20,699 nt of DNA from DASUSH01 sp036375215 (GCA_036375215.1 DASUSH010000107.1:1-20699), one strand, 5' to 3'. Positions 1-8,534 are shown, counted from the first letter of the stretch. Notes: a model not told the origin generated them from the sequence alone. Made by a program: numbers and translations.

Positions 1-927
<927 letters not shown>

Positions 928-936
928 GGGAGCGGA

Positions 937-942
937 AGCATA
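937..942 (-). promoter_or_regulatory. Putative -10 box (TATGCT) of the malic enzyme gene
   Basis: TATGCT on the minus strand, 9 bases before the GTG start at 927. This matches the TANNNT -10 consensus at a spacing expected for a leaderless transcript. No -35 hexamer resembling TTGACA is apparent. It faces the polA -10 box about 45 bases away, making a compact divergent promoter region. Confidence 0.45.
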
Positions 943-984
943 CGAGGGGGATTCCGCCGGACCCTGAGCACGCCAGATGCCTCC

Positions 985-990
985 ATATGA
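985..990 (+). promoter_or_regulatory. Putative -10 box (TATGAT) of polA
   Basis: TATGAT ends 7 bases before GTG 998. It fits a leaderless transcript beginning at that GTG. If correct, the upstream in-frame ATG at 977 would not be in the mRNA. Confidence 0.5.
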
Positions 991-997
991 TCGACGG

Positions 998-3631
998 GTG
1001 CCACCCGCCAAGGCCAAGCCGAAGCCGCAGGGCGCCGAGCGCGAGCTCTTCCTGATCGACGGCAACAGCCTGGCCTACCGCGCCTTCTTCGCCCTCCCCG
1101 AGGACATGGCGACGTCGGACGGGCGGCCGACGAACGCGATCTACGGGTTCGCCTCGATGCTCGCCAAGATCATCACCGACCACAATCCGGCGGCGGTCGT
1201 CGTCTGCTGGGACGCCGGCTGGTCCGGGCGCGAGATCACCTACAAGCCGTACAAGGCGCAGCGCAAGTCGCGCCCCGACCTGCTGCGCGAGCAGTGGCCG
1301 CACCTGGCGCCCGCGGTCGAGGCGTTCGGGTTCACCAACATCAAGGCGGAGGGCTTCGAGGCGGACGACCTGATCGCGACGCTGACGAAGCGGGCGAGCG
1401 AGGCGAAGATCCCGGTGATGGTCGTCTCCGGCGACCGCGACGTCTACCAGCTCGTCGGTGACGGGGTGCGGGTGATGACAACCTCGCGCGGGATCACCGA
1501 CACCAAGATCTACGACCGCGACGGCGTCGTCGAGCGCTACGGGATCCCGCCCGAGCTCGTCCCCGACCTGATCGGGCTCAAGGGCGACACCTCGGACAAC
1601 ATCCCCGGCGTTCCCGGGATCGGCGACAAGACCGCCGCCGACCTGCTGCAGCGCTTCGGCTCGCTCGAGAAGGTGCTCGACTCGGTCGACGAGATCAGCG
1701 GCGCCAAGCGCAAGCAGAACCTGACCGAGCACGCCGACGACGCCCGCCTCTCGAAGGAGCTCGCCACCGCGCAGTACGACATCGAGTGCGAGCTCGACCT
1801 GAGGGAGGTGATGGGCCGGCCGCAGGACCGCACCGGCCTGCGCGAGTTCGCCACCCAGTTCGAGCTGCGCGCCGTGATCGCGCGCCTGGAGGACGAGCTC
1901 GACGAGGTGATCCCCGGCCGCGCCGTTGCCGAGGAGATCGAGATCGCAGCCGAGGAGGGCAGCGTCTCCGACCTCGGTGAGGGCGAGACCGCGATCGCGA
2001 TCCGCGGCGGGCGCTGGGCCGCCACCGAGGGCGAGCGCCTGCTCTCCGGCGACGCCGCGGACCTGAGCGCGCTCGCCGCCGAGCTGCGGGGACGGCCGCT
2101 GATCGCCCACGACTTCAAGGACCTCGGCGGCGGACCGGGGGAGGGGCTGCTCGCCGCCGCCTCCGACGGCGAGGCGCTCGACCTCGCCTTCGACACGATG
2201 GTCGCCGCCTACCTGCTCGACCCGGCTCGCCGCGCCTACGAGCTCGCCGAGCTCGCCGCCGACGCCGGCCTCGCCGCCGCGCCCTCGACCGCGGAGGAGG
2301 GGCAGCTGTCGCTCGAGGCCGAGGAGGGCGACGCCGCCGGGGACCCCGCGGTCGACGCCCGCCTCGCCTTCGAGCTCGCCTCGCGCCAGCGCGGCCGCCT
2401 CGGGGAAGCCGGCCTGACCGGCCTCATGAACGACGTCGAGATGCCCTTGATAGAGGTCCTCGCGGCGATGGAGCGCATCGGCATCCGCGTCGACGCGAAG
2501 CGCCTCGCCGAGATCTCGTCCGGCCTCGGCGAGCGGATCGAGAAGCTCCAGGCCGACATCTTCGGCCTCGCCGGCCGCGAGTTCACGATCGGCTCGCCGC
2601 AGCAGCTCGGCGAGGTCCTCTTCACGGAGCTCGGCCTGACCAAGAAGCGGCGGGGAAAGACCGGGTTCTCGACCGACGCCCGGGTCCTCGCCTCGATCCG
2701 CGACGAGCACGAGATCGTCGCCAAGGTCGAGGCCTGGCGCGTGCTCACCAAGCTCAAGAACACCTACCTCGACGCGCTCCCGGCGCTGATCGCCGGCGAC
2801 GGCCGCATCCACACCACCTTCAACCAGGTCGCGACCACGACCGGCCGGCTCTCCTCGACCAACCCCAACCTCCAGAACATCCCGATCCGCTCCGAGGAGG
2901 GGCGCCCGATCCGCTCCTGCTTCGTCGCCGAGGACGGGATGGTCCTGGTCTCCTGCGACTACAACCAGGTCGAGCTTCGCGTGCTCGCCCACGCCGCCGA
3001 GGAAGAGGTCCTGCGCGAGATCTTCTCCTCGGGCGAGGACGTGCACGCGACCACGGCCGCCGGGATCGTCGGGGCCGATCCCGAGGCGATCTCCCCGGGC
3101 GAGCGCTCGAAGGCGAAGATGGTCAACTACGGGATCGCCTACGGCCTCTCCGACTTCGGGCTCGCCGACCGCCTGCAGATCGACCGCGAGGAGGCGAGGA
3201 CCTACATCGAGCGCTACTTCGAGCGCTTCCCGGCCGTGAAGGGCTTCATCGACGCGACGATCGAGCGCGCCAAGGAAGAGGGCTACGTCAAGACGCTCAT
3301 GGGCCGGCGCCGCCGCATCCCGGAGCTGCGCTCCTCGAACCGCCAGCGCTACCTGCAGGGGGAGCGGCTCGCGATCAGCACCGTGATCCAGGGCACCGCC
3401 GCCGACATCATCAAGGTCGCGATGGTGCGCTGCCGCGACGCGCTCGCCGACGCCGGACTCGAGAGCCGCCTGGTGCTGCAGATCCACGACGAGCTCCTCT
3501 TCGAGGGCCCGCCGGGCGAGGCCGAGGCCGTCGAGGAGATCGCCCGTCGCGAGATGGTCGGCGCCTTCGACCTCGACCCGCCGCTCGCGGTCGACGTCGG
3601 CTCCGGGCCGGACTGGCTCGCCGCCAAGTAG
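998..3631 (+). CDS. polA: DNA polymerase I
   Basis: Replication gap filling, primer removal and repair synthesis. It is 877 aa from GTG 998; ATG 977 (884 aa) is the alternative. I prefer 998 because of the TATGAT box 7 bases before it. Domains in order: 5'-3' exonuclease (about 1-290; LIDGNSLAYRAFF, GDRDVYQLV, GLKGDTSDNIPGVPGIGDKTA); a degenerate 3'-5' exonuclease (about 300-460); the polymerase (about 470-877). Polymerase motif A is SCDYNQVELRVLAH (Asp654), motif B is RSKAKMVNYGIAYGLSDFG and motif C is LQIHDELLFE (Asp831). The proofreading DxE motif is absent: the matching strand reads GETAIAIRGG. Proofreading is therefore probably lost, as in mycobacterial and Thermus PolA. It converges on the sigma factor gene with 12 bases between stop codons. 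Confidence 0.97.
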   Translation: MPPAKAKPKPQGAERELFLIDGNSLAYRAFFALPEDMATSDGRPTNAIYGFASMLAKIITDHNPAAVVVCWDAGWSGREITYKPYKAQRKSRPDLLREQWPHLAPAVEAFGFTNIKAEGFEADDLIATLTKRASEAKIPVMVVSGDRDVYQLVGDGVRVMTTSRGITDTKIYDRDGVVERYGIPPELVPDLIGLKGDTSDNIPGVPGIGDKTAADLLQRFGSLEKVLDSVDEISGAKRKQNLTEHADDARLSKELATAQYDIECELDLREVMGRPQDRTGLREFATQFELRAVIARLEDELDEVIPGRAVAEEIEIAAEEGSVSDLGEGETAIAIRGGRWAATEGERLLSGDAADLSALAAELRGRPLIAHDFKDLGGGPGEGLLAAASDGEALDLAFDTMVAAYLLDPARRAYELAELAADAGLAAAPSTAEEGQLSLEAEEGDAAGDPAVDARLAFELASRQRGRLGEAGLTGLMNDVEMPLIEVLAAMERIGIRVDAKRLAEISSGLGERIEKLQADIFGLAGREFTIGSPQQLGEVLFTELGLTKKRRGKTGFSTDARVLASIRDEHEIVAKVEAWRVLTKLKNTYLDALPALIAGDGRIHTTFNQVATTTGRLSSTNPNLQNIPIRSEEGRPIRSCFVAEDGMVLVSCDYNQVELRVLAHAAEEEVLREIFSSGEDVHATTAAGIVGADPEAISPGERSKAKMVNYGIAYGLSDFGLADRLQIDREEARTYIERYFERFPAVKGFIDATIERAKEEGYVKTLMGRRRRIPELRSSNRQRYLQGERLAISTVIQGTAADIIKVAMVRCRDALADAGLESRLVLQIHDELLFEGPPGEAEAVEEIARREMVGAFDLDPPLAVDVGSGPDWLAAK

Positions 3632-3636
3632 GCGGC
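3620..3636. terminator. Hairpin shared by convergent polA and sigma factor genes
   Basis: GCCGCC-AAGTA-GGCGGC: a perfect 6-bp GC stem with a 5-base loop containing the polA TAG stop. There is no T-run on either side, so this is a stem-only terminator candidate. It sits exactly at the convergence point and could act in both directions. Confidence 0.4.
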
Positions 3637-3643
3637 GCGCGGC

Positions 3644-4200
3644 CTACTCGTCGTCGGAGCCGGACCCGGAGCTGCCCGAGCCCGAGTCGCCGGAGTCCTC
3701 CGAGTCGTCGACATCGATCTCGGGCGGCTCGAAGTCGTCGTCGGAGCCGCTGCCCGACGAGCCGCTGCCGGAGCTCCCCGACACACTCGATCCCGACCCC
3801 GAGCTCTCCGAGCCGCTGGAGCCGGACCCCGAGCCGCTCGACCCCGAGCCGCTCGAGTCGTCGAAGTCGTCTTCGTCCCCGTCGCCGCTCGAGTCGTCCT
3901 CGGCGCCGTCGTCGAGGCCTCCGCCGCCACCGCCGGAGCCGCTCGAGCCGCCGCTCCCGTGCCCGCCGGAGTCGTCACCGCCCTCGCCGCCCTCACCGTG
4001 GCCGCCGCCCTCACCGCTGCCGGGGCCGCTGCGATCGCTCGGGCCGTGGCCGCCGCCCGAACCCTCGGCACCCTCCGAACGGCCGTCGCCGGAGGAGCCC
4101 GAGCCCGCCGAGCCCGCCTGGCCGCCGCCGCCGTTGCCGTCCGCCGCGAGCGCCTGGCTGTCGCGGTTCGAGTCCTCGCCGGGCCCGCCGCCGCCCTTGT
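3644..4200 (-). repeat. Low-complexity Ser/Gly/Asp-rich coding repeat
   Basis: Tandem, degenerate SGSGSSGSGS and GGGHGEGGEGG-type units form the C-terminal tail of the sigma factor. At the DNA level these are imperfect short repeats such as gagccgctcgag and gagccgctgccg. The composition is acidic and hydrophilic with no cysteine, as in disordered surface segments. Confidence 0.7.
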
Positions 4201-4954
4201 TGCGCTCGATCGCGATCCCGCCGCCGACCGCGACCGCCACCCCGGCGACGCCGACGGCGATCTTGGTGCCGATGCTCGCCGCGGTGCCGCCGCCGGCCGC
4301 CGCAGCGGCGCCGATGCCGGCGCCGGTCGCCGCGGTGGCGCCGGCCTCGGCGCCGCCCGGCCCGAGCAGGAGGCGCAGGAGGGGGAGGGGGATCAGGGCG
4401 CCGGCGGCCTCGCGCAACGACCCGCGGGCACGGAAGATGAGCTGGCGCACCGCCCCCGGGCTGGTGCCGAGCTCGGCGGCGATCTCGGCGTGGCCGCGGC
4501 CCTCGAGCTCGCGCGCGACGATCGCCTCGCGCTGCGCGTCCGGGAGGGCCCGCAGCCCGCCCACGAGGGCCGCCACCTGCTCGCGCTGCTCGGCGATCTC
4601 GGCCGGGCCGGGGACGCCATCCGTCTCCTCGGTGAGCTCCTCGGCCACCGGGTTGTCGCGGAGCTGGTTGAGCGCCCGGTTGCGGACGATCTTGAAGAGC
4701 CACGGGCGCAGCACGATCTCCGCGGCGGACGAACCGAGCGAGTCGTAGGCGGCGAGCAGCGACTCCTGGACGACGTCGTCGGCGCGGTCGGCGGGGACGA
4801 TCATCGCTGCGAACCCCACCAGCGGCGCGCGGTAGCGGCGGACGATCTCCTCGAAGGCACGTTCGCGGCCCTCGCGCACCAGCGCGACCAGCTTCGTGTC
4901 GGGCTGGGAGCGGAGCAGCGCTCCGCGGATCGGATCGAGTAGCGGTGGTGACAA
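3644..4954 (-). CDS. ECF-type RNA polymerase sigma factor with C-terminal transmembrane helix and Ser/Gly/Asp tail
   Basis: Predicted 436 aa; TTG start at 4954. Sigma-70 region 2 spans about residues 25-100 (AFEEIVRRYRAPLVGFA, DDVVQESLLAAYDSL, PWLFKIVRNRALNQLRD). Region 4 spans about 125-182 (LPDAQREAIVARELEGRGHA, then the recognition helix AELGTSPGAVRQLIFRARGSL). An Ala/Gly-rich linker follows, then a hydrophobic helix at about 228-249 (TKIAVGVAGVAVAVGGGIAI). The remaining ~185 residues are almost only Gly, Ser, Asp and Glu. Family knowledge: ECF sigmas direct promoter-specific transcription, usually restrained by an anti-sigma; no anti-sigma gene is adjacent. I infer that the helix tethers the factor to the membrane with the acidic tail outside. 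The start is uncertain: an AGGA lies very close upstream and no ATG is available. Confidence 0.85.
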   Translation of the reverse strand: MSPPLLDPIRGALLRSQPDTKLVALVREGRERAFEEIVRRYRAPLVGFAAMIVPADRADDVVQESLLAAYDSLGSSAAEIVLRPWLFKIVRNRALNQLRDNPVAEELTEETDGVPGPAEIAEQREQVAALVGGLRALPDAQREAIVARELEGRGHAEIAAELGTSPGAVRQLIFRARGSLREAAGALIPLPLLRLLLGPGGAEAGATAATGAGIGAAAAAGGGTAASIGTKIAVGVAGVAVAVGGGIAIERNKGGGGPGEDSNRDSQALAADGNGGGGQAGSAGSGSSGDGRSEGAEGSGGGHGPSDRSGPGSGEGGGHGEGGEGGDDSGGHGSGGSSGSGGGGGGLDDGAEDDSSGDGDEDDFDDSSGSGSSGSGSGSSGSESSGSGSSVSGSSGSGSSGSGSDDDFEPPEIDVDDSEDSGDSGSGSSGSGSDDE

Positions 4955-5038
4955 GTCCTACGCCTGTTCCTATCCGTTGAAACACAGTACGGACTCGAAG
5001 ATCACGATCGGGGAAATCGGCCATTCAGCCCTCCCCGG

Positions 5039-5434
5039 GTGGATCGTGGCGCCGCGGTGATCGCGATGGCCGGCGTCGGCTGCCTGGTCGCGGCCCAGCC
5101 GGAGATCAACGCCGGCCTCGGCAAGGCGACCGGCAACCTCACCGCCGCGTTCGTCTCGTTCGCGATCGGCGCCCTGCGATCGGCGCCCTCGAGGTCCCCT
5201 GGTACTACCTGCTGGGCGGCGTGATCGGGGGCGGCCTCCGTCTTCACCGCGCTCGTCACCGTGTCGAGCATCGGCGCCGGCGGGGTGGCCGCGGCGACGA
5301 TCACCGGCCCGCTGGCGGCCGCCGTCGTCCTCGATCGCCTCGGCGTGTTCGGGCTCGACGAGGTCCCGATCTCCTTCGAGCGGATCGTCGGCGTCGCCCT
5401 CCTGCTCGCCGGCACGTACCTGATCGTGGGTTAG
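5039..5434 (+). pseudogene. Broken DUF606/YdcZ-type (DMT superfamily) membrane transporter gene
   Basis: Three fragments in shifting frames together read as one DUF606 (YdcZ-like) protein. The N-terminal piece has GCLVAAQPEINAGLGKATGN and LTAAFVSFAIGAL. The middle piece is GALEVPWYYLLGGVIG. The C-terminal piece has ASVFTALVTVSSIGAGGV and ISFERIVGVALLLAGTYLIV, then TAG at 5432. The first break is an exact 14-bp tandem duplication (5162-5189). The second is one extra G in the G5 run at 5227-5231. Even with both repaired the protein would be about 127 aa, and the ~30 residues normally found between the SFAIG helix and the VPWYYLLGG helix are missing. An internal deletion is therefore also likely. 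The GTG start at 5039 is assumed. Two errors in an assembly remain an alternative to real decay. Confidence 0.75.
5162..5189. repeat. Exact 14-bp tandem duplication in the transporter pseudogene
   Basis: GCGATCGGCGCCCT occurs twice back to back (5162-5175 and 5176-5189). It shifts the reading frame inside the codons for SFAIGAL and lies at the point where family members carry about 30 more residues. That makes it a likely scar of replication slippage or deletion. Confidence 0.85.
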
Positions 5435-5463
5435 AGCGCCCTCCGGGGCGTCCCCGCGAGAGT

Positions 5464-5469
5464 TACAAT
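5464..5469 (+). promoter_or_regulatory. Putative -10 box (TACAAT) for the small membrane protein
   Basis: TACAAT is a close match to TATAAT and stands out in this GC-rich context. It lies 56 bases before the GTG at 5526, so this transcript would have a leader of about 50 bases with a Shine-Dalgarno, unlike most operon heads in the window. No clear -35 is visible. Confidence 0.5.
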
Positions 5470-5509
5470 CAGCGCCAGATCCGGGCGCTCAGGTGCGCCC
5501 GGGTGACCC

Positions 5510-5517
5510 AAGGAGGT
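5510..5517 (+). promoter_or_regulatory. Strong ribosome binding site (AAGGAGGT)
   Basis: A full-consensus Shine-Dalgarno, 8 bases before GTG 5526. It selects GTG 5526 over the longer in-frame start at 5493. Confidence 0.8.
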
Positions 5518-5525
5518 GGTCGCGA

Positions 5526-5771
5526 GTGAAGTCCCTCGGGAACGTGGGCACCACGCTCATGATGCTGGGCGCGGGACTCGTCGTCCTCTTTCTGTTCTTC
5601 GCCGCGCTCGGCGCCTTCTCGCCGGCCGAGACGATCGTCGCCTCGATCGTCGCCGCGGTGTTGGCGGTGGTGTTCGCGATCCACATGTATCGCGTCCACC
5701 ACGCGCTCGAGGACGGAGGAAGCGACCTGCACCGCACCCTCAATTTGCAGCGCGAACGCCGCGGGTTCTAG
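5526..5771 (+). CDS. Small two-helix membrane protein, unknown function
   Basis: Predicted 81 aa. Two hydrophobic helices: about residues 8-29 (TTLMMLGAGLVVLFLFFAAL) and 33-53 (AETIVASIVAAVLAVVFAIH), separated by a short turn (GAFSP). The C-terminal ~28 residues are charged (MYRVHHALEDGGSDLHRTLN). The GTG start is fixed by the AAGGAGGT site upstream. I do not recognise the family. The coding signal is good: helix pattern, strong RBS and TACAAT promoter. It converges on the flavoprotein gene with 10 bases between the stops. Its role is unknown; it could be a regulator or assembly factor for a membrane complex, but nothing in the context specifies one. Confidence 0.75.
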   Translation: MKSLGNVGTTLMMLGAGLVVLFLFFAALGAFSPAETIVASIVAAVLAVVFAIHMYRVHHALEDGGSDLHRTLNLQRERRGF

Positions 5772-5784
5772 CCAGTAACGGCTA
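5769..5784. terminator. Small hairpin formed by the two convergent stop codons
   Basis: TAGCC-AGTAAC-GGCTA: a 5-bp stem in which the plus-strand TAG (5769-5771) pairs with the minus-strand stop (5782-5784). It is weak and has no T-run. It is listed because the genes converge here with nothing else between them. Confidence 0.25.
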
Positions 5785-6960
5785 CGCCGCCGCCTGCAGC
5801 TCAGGCTGCCTGGCCCCGCTTGGGCCGGCGGCGTCCGCGAAGGCGGGCGGGGCGATGTTGAGGTAGTGGTCGAACGACCAGCGCACGAAGGCGTCCGTGC
5901 TCATCCCGCGCATCGCGAAGGCGAGCGCCCGGGGCGGGACCCTGGGGACGGCGCGCTGGGTGCGCAGCATCCACTCGAACTTCCAGCGGTGCGACGCCGA
6001 GAACGCCGCGTAGTCGCGCAGCGCGTCCGCGCGTGGCTTGCCGCCCGCGACGACCGCGCGCAGCTCCCGCCCGAGGGCGATGCCGAAGTACCACGCGGTG
6101 CGGATCCCTTCGGCGGTCAGAGGCAGGCAGTGCCCGGCGGAGTCGCCGACGAAGAAGATCGAGTCCCCGGTCGCGTCGCGCAGCTTGTGCGGGATCCAGT
6201 TGCCCTGGTAGCGGACCGCGTCGCGATCGAGGTCCTCGGCGAGGCGGACGGTGGGCTCCTTGACGTGGTGGCGCGGGTCGAACGAGCCGACGCCGACCCG
6301 GACCTCGTCGCGCGCCGGGAAGCTCCAGCCGTAGCCGGCGGGGACGTAGCCGCGGTCGATCCAGATCTCGAGCTCCTCGCCCCCGCCGCCAGGGTGCACC
6401 TCGAGCCCGCGCGAGAGCGGCGCGTCCGGCGGCTGGTAGCCGCCGTCGGGCGCGAGCACCCGGCGCCAGCCGAGCGCGTCCACGACAAGCGGCGCCGAGA
6501 GGTCGCCGCGGTCGGTGTGGACGACGATGCCCGCGGCCTCCTCCGCTTCGCGCCCGGGGGCGGCGGGGATCCCGGAGGCGCCTTCGACCTTCGCGGTCTC
6601 GAACTCGGCGTCGGCCTGGTCCCAGAGCAGCCGGCAGAGCTCGGGGTAGTCGAAGGTGGAAAAGGTCCATGGGAGCCGCATCCGCTGGGTCGTGTGCGGG
6701 GTGTGGACGACGAGCTCGCCGAACGTCTGGCGCATCGAGCCGGCCAGCCCGAGCGCCTCGATCCACTCGGTCGGCGCGGCGCAGGCGGAGGTCTGGCGCT
6801 CGCCGATCTCGTAGCGGTCGACGACCAGGACGCGGGCGTCGAGGCCGGCTAGCTCGCGGGCCACGGAGAGCCCGGCGAAGCTCGCGCCGCAGACCAGCAC
6901 GTCGAAATCCCCCTCGAGTGGAGTGCGCTCCTCGCCCCGCTTCGTAGCCCGGACCGGCAT
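5782..6960 (-). CDS. FAD-dependent oxidoreductase, geranylgeranyl reductase / FixC-like family
   Basis: Predicted 392 aa from ATG 6960. The N-terminal FAD-binding fold reads DFDVLVCGASFAGLSVAREL, with GxSxxG in place of the usual GxGxxG (about residues 18-37), followed by VLVVDRYEIGERQTSACAAP. The second FAD motif is IFFVGDSAGHCLPLTAEGIR with the conserved GD, followed by AWYFGIALGREL. This layout is that of geranylgeranyl-reductase-type flavoproteins, which reduce isoprenoid double bonds or hydroxylate lipophilic substrates. The specific substrate cannot be read from the sequence. The longer frame from 7056 is rejected because its first 32 residues overlap the divergent rpsA start and lack family features. 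A TACCCT box lies 8 bases before ATG 6960, consistent with leaderless expression. Confidence 0.85.
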   Translation of the reverse strand: MPVRATKRGEERTPLEGDFDVLVCGASFAGLSVARELAGLDARVLVVDRYEIGERQTSACAAPTEWIEALGLAGSMRQTFGELVVHTPHTTQRMRLPWTFSTFDYPELCRLLWDQADAEFETAKVEGASGIPAAPGREAEEAAGIVVHTDRGDLSAPLVVDALGWRRVLAPDGGYQPPDAPLSRGLEVHPGGGGEELEIWIDRGYVPAGYGWSFPARDEVRVGVGSFDPRHHVKEPTVRLAEDLDRDAVRYQGNWIPHKLRDATGDSIFFVGDSAGHCLPLTAEGIRTAWYFGIALGRELRAVVAGGKPRADALRDYAAFSASHRWKFEWMLRTQRAVPRVPPRALAFAMRGMSTDAFVRWSFDHYLNIAPPAFADAAGPSGARQPELQAAA

Positions 6961-6968
6961 CGACCGCG

Positions 6969-6974
6969 AGGGTA
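6969..6974 (-). promoter_or_regulatory. Putative -10 box (TACCCT) of the flavoprotein gene
   Basis: On the minus strand TACCCT ends 8 bases before ATG 6960. No Shine-Dalgarno is present in the gap. It sits 13 bases from the oppositely directed rpsA box, so the two polymerase footprints would overlap. Confidence 0.4.
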
Positions 6975-6987
6975 GCCCGTCGCCCCC

Positions 6988-6993
6988 TATCAT
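6988..6993 (+). promoter_or_regulatory. Putative -10 box (TATCAT) of rpsA
   Basis: TATCAT ends 8 bases before GTG 7002 with no Shine-Dalgarno between, so rpsA is likely leaderless. Leaderless initiation would suit S1, whose own action helps translation of structured leaders; this last point is inference. Confidence 0.5.
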
Positions 6994-7001
6994 TCGCCGC
7001 C

Positions 7002-8534
7002 GTGTCCACCCCCGACACAACGTCCGACGCTGCCGTGGAGACCCCCGAGGCGCCACCCGCGCCTGCCGAGCCGGCCCAGGAGGCCACGAACGGAGCCGCC
7101 TCGACCGACATCATGATCGAGGTGGACGGCCAGCTCGTCCCCAACTACGCCGCGACCTTCAAGCCCTTCGACGAGGGCGACGTCGTGAGCGGCAAGGTCG
7201 TGCGGATCGACAAGGACGAGGTCCTGATCGACATCGGCTACAAGTCGGAGGGGGTCATCCCCTCGCACGAGCTCTCGATCCGCCGGTCCGTCGATCCCTC
7301 CGACGAGGTCGAGCTCGGCGAGGAGGTCGACGCGCTCGTCCTCAAGAAGGAGGACGACGAGGGCCGCCTGATCCTCTCCAAGAAGCGGGCGCGCTTCGAG
7401 AAGGCCTGGCGCCGGATCGAGGCGGCCGCCGAGTCCGGCGAGCCCGTCGAAGGCACCGTGATCGAGGTCGTCAAGGGCGGCCTCATCCTGGACCTCGGGG
7501 TGCGCGGCTTCCTGCCCGCCTCGCTGGTCGACATCCGCCGCGTCCACAACCTCGACGAGTTCATGAGCCAGAAGCTCGAGTGCAAGGTGATCGAGCTCAA
7601 CCGCTCGCGCAACAACGTCGTGCTCTCGCGGCGCGCGGTGCTGGAGGAGGAGCGCAAGGAGGTCCGCCAGCAGATCCTCGGCCGCCTCCAGCCCGGCCAG
7701 GTCGTCGAGGGCAAGATCTCCAACATCGTCGACTTCGGCGCCTTCGTCGACCTCGACGGGATCGACGGCCTGATCCACATCTCCGAGCTTTCCTGGAGCC
7801 ACGTCAACCACCCGTCCGAGGTGATCGAGATCGGCGAGACCGTGCGCGTCAAGGTCCTCGATATCGACCGCGAGCGCCAGCGGATCTCGCTCGGCCTCAA
7901 GCAGACCCAGGAGGACCCGTGGCAGCGGGTCGTCGACAGCTACCGCCCCGGCGACGCGCTCGACGGCAGCGTCACCAAGGTGGTCGCGTTCGGCGCGTTC
8001 GTCGAGATCGTCCCCGGCGTCGAGGGCCTCGTGCACATCTCCGAGCTCGCCGAGCACCACGTCGAGAACCCGAGCGAGGTCGTCGCCCCCGGCGACAAGG
8101 TCCGCGTGAAGATCCTCGAGATCGACGAGGAGCGCCGCCGGATCTCGCTCTCGATCAAGCGGGTCGACGGCGGCGGCGGGCTGCCGATGCGCGACTCGAC
8201 CCTGGTCGCCAGCTCGGCCCCCGAGCCCGAGGAGGCCGCCTCCGGCGTCCCCGACCTCGCGCTCTCCGAGGAAGTCTTCGCCGACGGGCCCGCCGCCGAG
8301 GCGGCCCCCGAGGCTCCGGCGGAGGAGCCCGCGCCCGAGGCCGCCCCCGCCGAGGAGGCACCGGCCGCGGAGGAGCCCGCCGCCGAGGCCGCCGCCGCCG
8401 AGGAGCCCGCTGCCGAGGCTCCCCCCGCCGAGGAGGCGGCCGCCACCGAGGCCGACGAGCCCGCCGCCGAGGCGGAGCCCGCCGACGCCGAGCCCGCGGC
8501 CGAGGCGCCCGCCGAGGACGACTCCGCCGCCTAG
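7002..8534 (+). CDS. rpsA: 30S ribosomal protein S1 (four S1 domains, Ala/Glu/Pro tail)
   Basis: Predicted 510 aa; GTG start. Binds mRNA on the 30S subunit during initiation. Four S1/OB-fold repeats: about 58-130 (GDVVSGKVVRIDKDEVLIDI), 146-215 (GTVIEVVKGGLILDLGVRGF), 231-302 (GKISNIVDFGAFVDLDGIDG, LIHISELSW) and 317-388 (VTKVVAFGAFVEIVPGVEG, LVHISELAEHHV). Domains 3 and 4 are the closest to canonical S1. Four repeats is the usual actinobacterial form, against six in E. coli. The 40 N-terminal residues are Thr/Pro/Ala/Glu-rich. The last ~120 (389-510) are nearly all Ala, Glu and Pro and look disordered. Monocistronic: its own -10 box upstream and hairpins downstream. Confidence 0.96.
   Translation: MSTPDTTSDAAVETPEAPPAPAEPAQEATNGAASTDIMIEVDGQLVPNYAATFKPFDEGDVVSGKVVRIDKDEVLIDIGYKSEGVIPSHELSIRRSVDPSDEVELGEEVDALVLKKEDDEGRLILSKKRARFEKAWRRIEAAAESGEPVEGTVIEVVKGGLILDLGVRGFLPASLVDIRRVHNLDEFMSQKLECKVIELNRSRNNVVLSRRAVLEEERKEVRQQILGRLQPGQVVEGKISNIVDFGAFVDLDGIDGLIHISELSWSHVNHPSEVIEIGETVRVKVLDIDRERQRISLGLKQTQEDPWQRVVDSYRPGDALDGSVTKVVAFGAFVEIVPGVEGLVHISELAEHHVENPSEVVAPGDKVRVKILEIDEERRRISLSIKRVDGGGGLPMRDSTLVASSAPEPEEAASGVPDLALSEEVFADGPAAEAAPEAPAEEPAPEAAPAEEAPAAEEPAAEAAAAEEPAAEAPPAEEAAATEADEPAAEAEPADAEPAAEAPAEDDSAA
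8287..8530 (+). repeat. Ala/Glu/Pro low-complexity coding repeat at the S1 C-terminus
   Basis: Degenerate 9-15 bp units (gccgaggaggc, gagcccgccgccgaggc) encode strings such as EEPAAEAAAAEEPAAEAPPA. In frame with rpsA, with no interrupting stop. Confidence 0.75.

Noticed and set aside
977..997. ATG at 977 as the polA start
   Set aside because: In frame, but the TATGAT box lies inside it and there is no Shine-Dalgarno; GTG 998 is preferred. It remains possible.
4955..5024. Alternative minus-strand start (MADFPDRDLRVRTVF) upstream of the sigma factor
   Set aside because: It is in a different frame from the sigma domains and leads into an Arg/Pro-rich shadow.
5436..5451. GC hairpin CGCCC-TCCG-GGGCG after the transporter pseudogene
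   Set aside because: The stem is only 5 bp with no T-run, common by chance at this GC content; not called as a terminator.
6961..7056. 32-residue N-terminal extension of the flavoprotein
   Set aside because: It overlaps the rpsA start and promoter, shows no family similarity, and ATG 6960 has its own TACCCT box.
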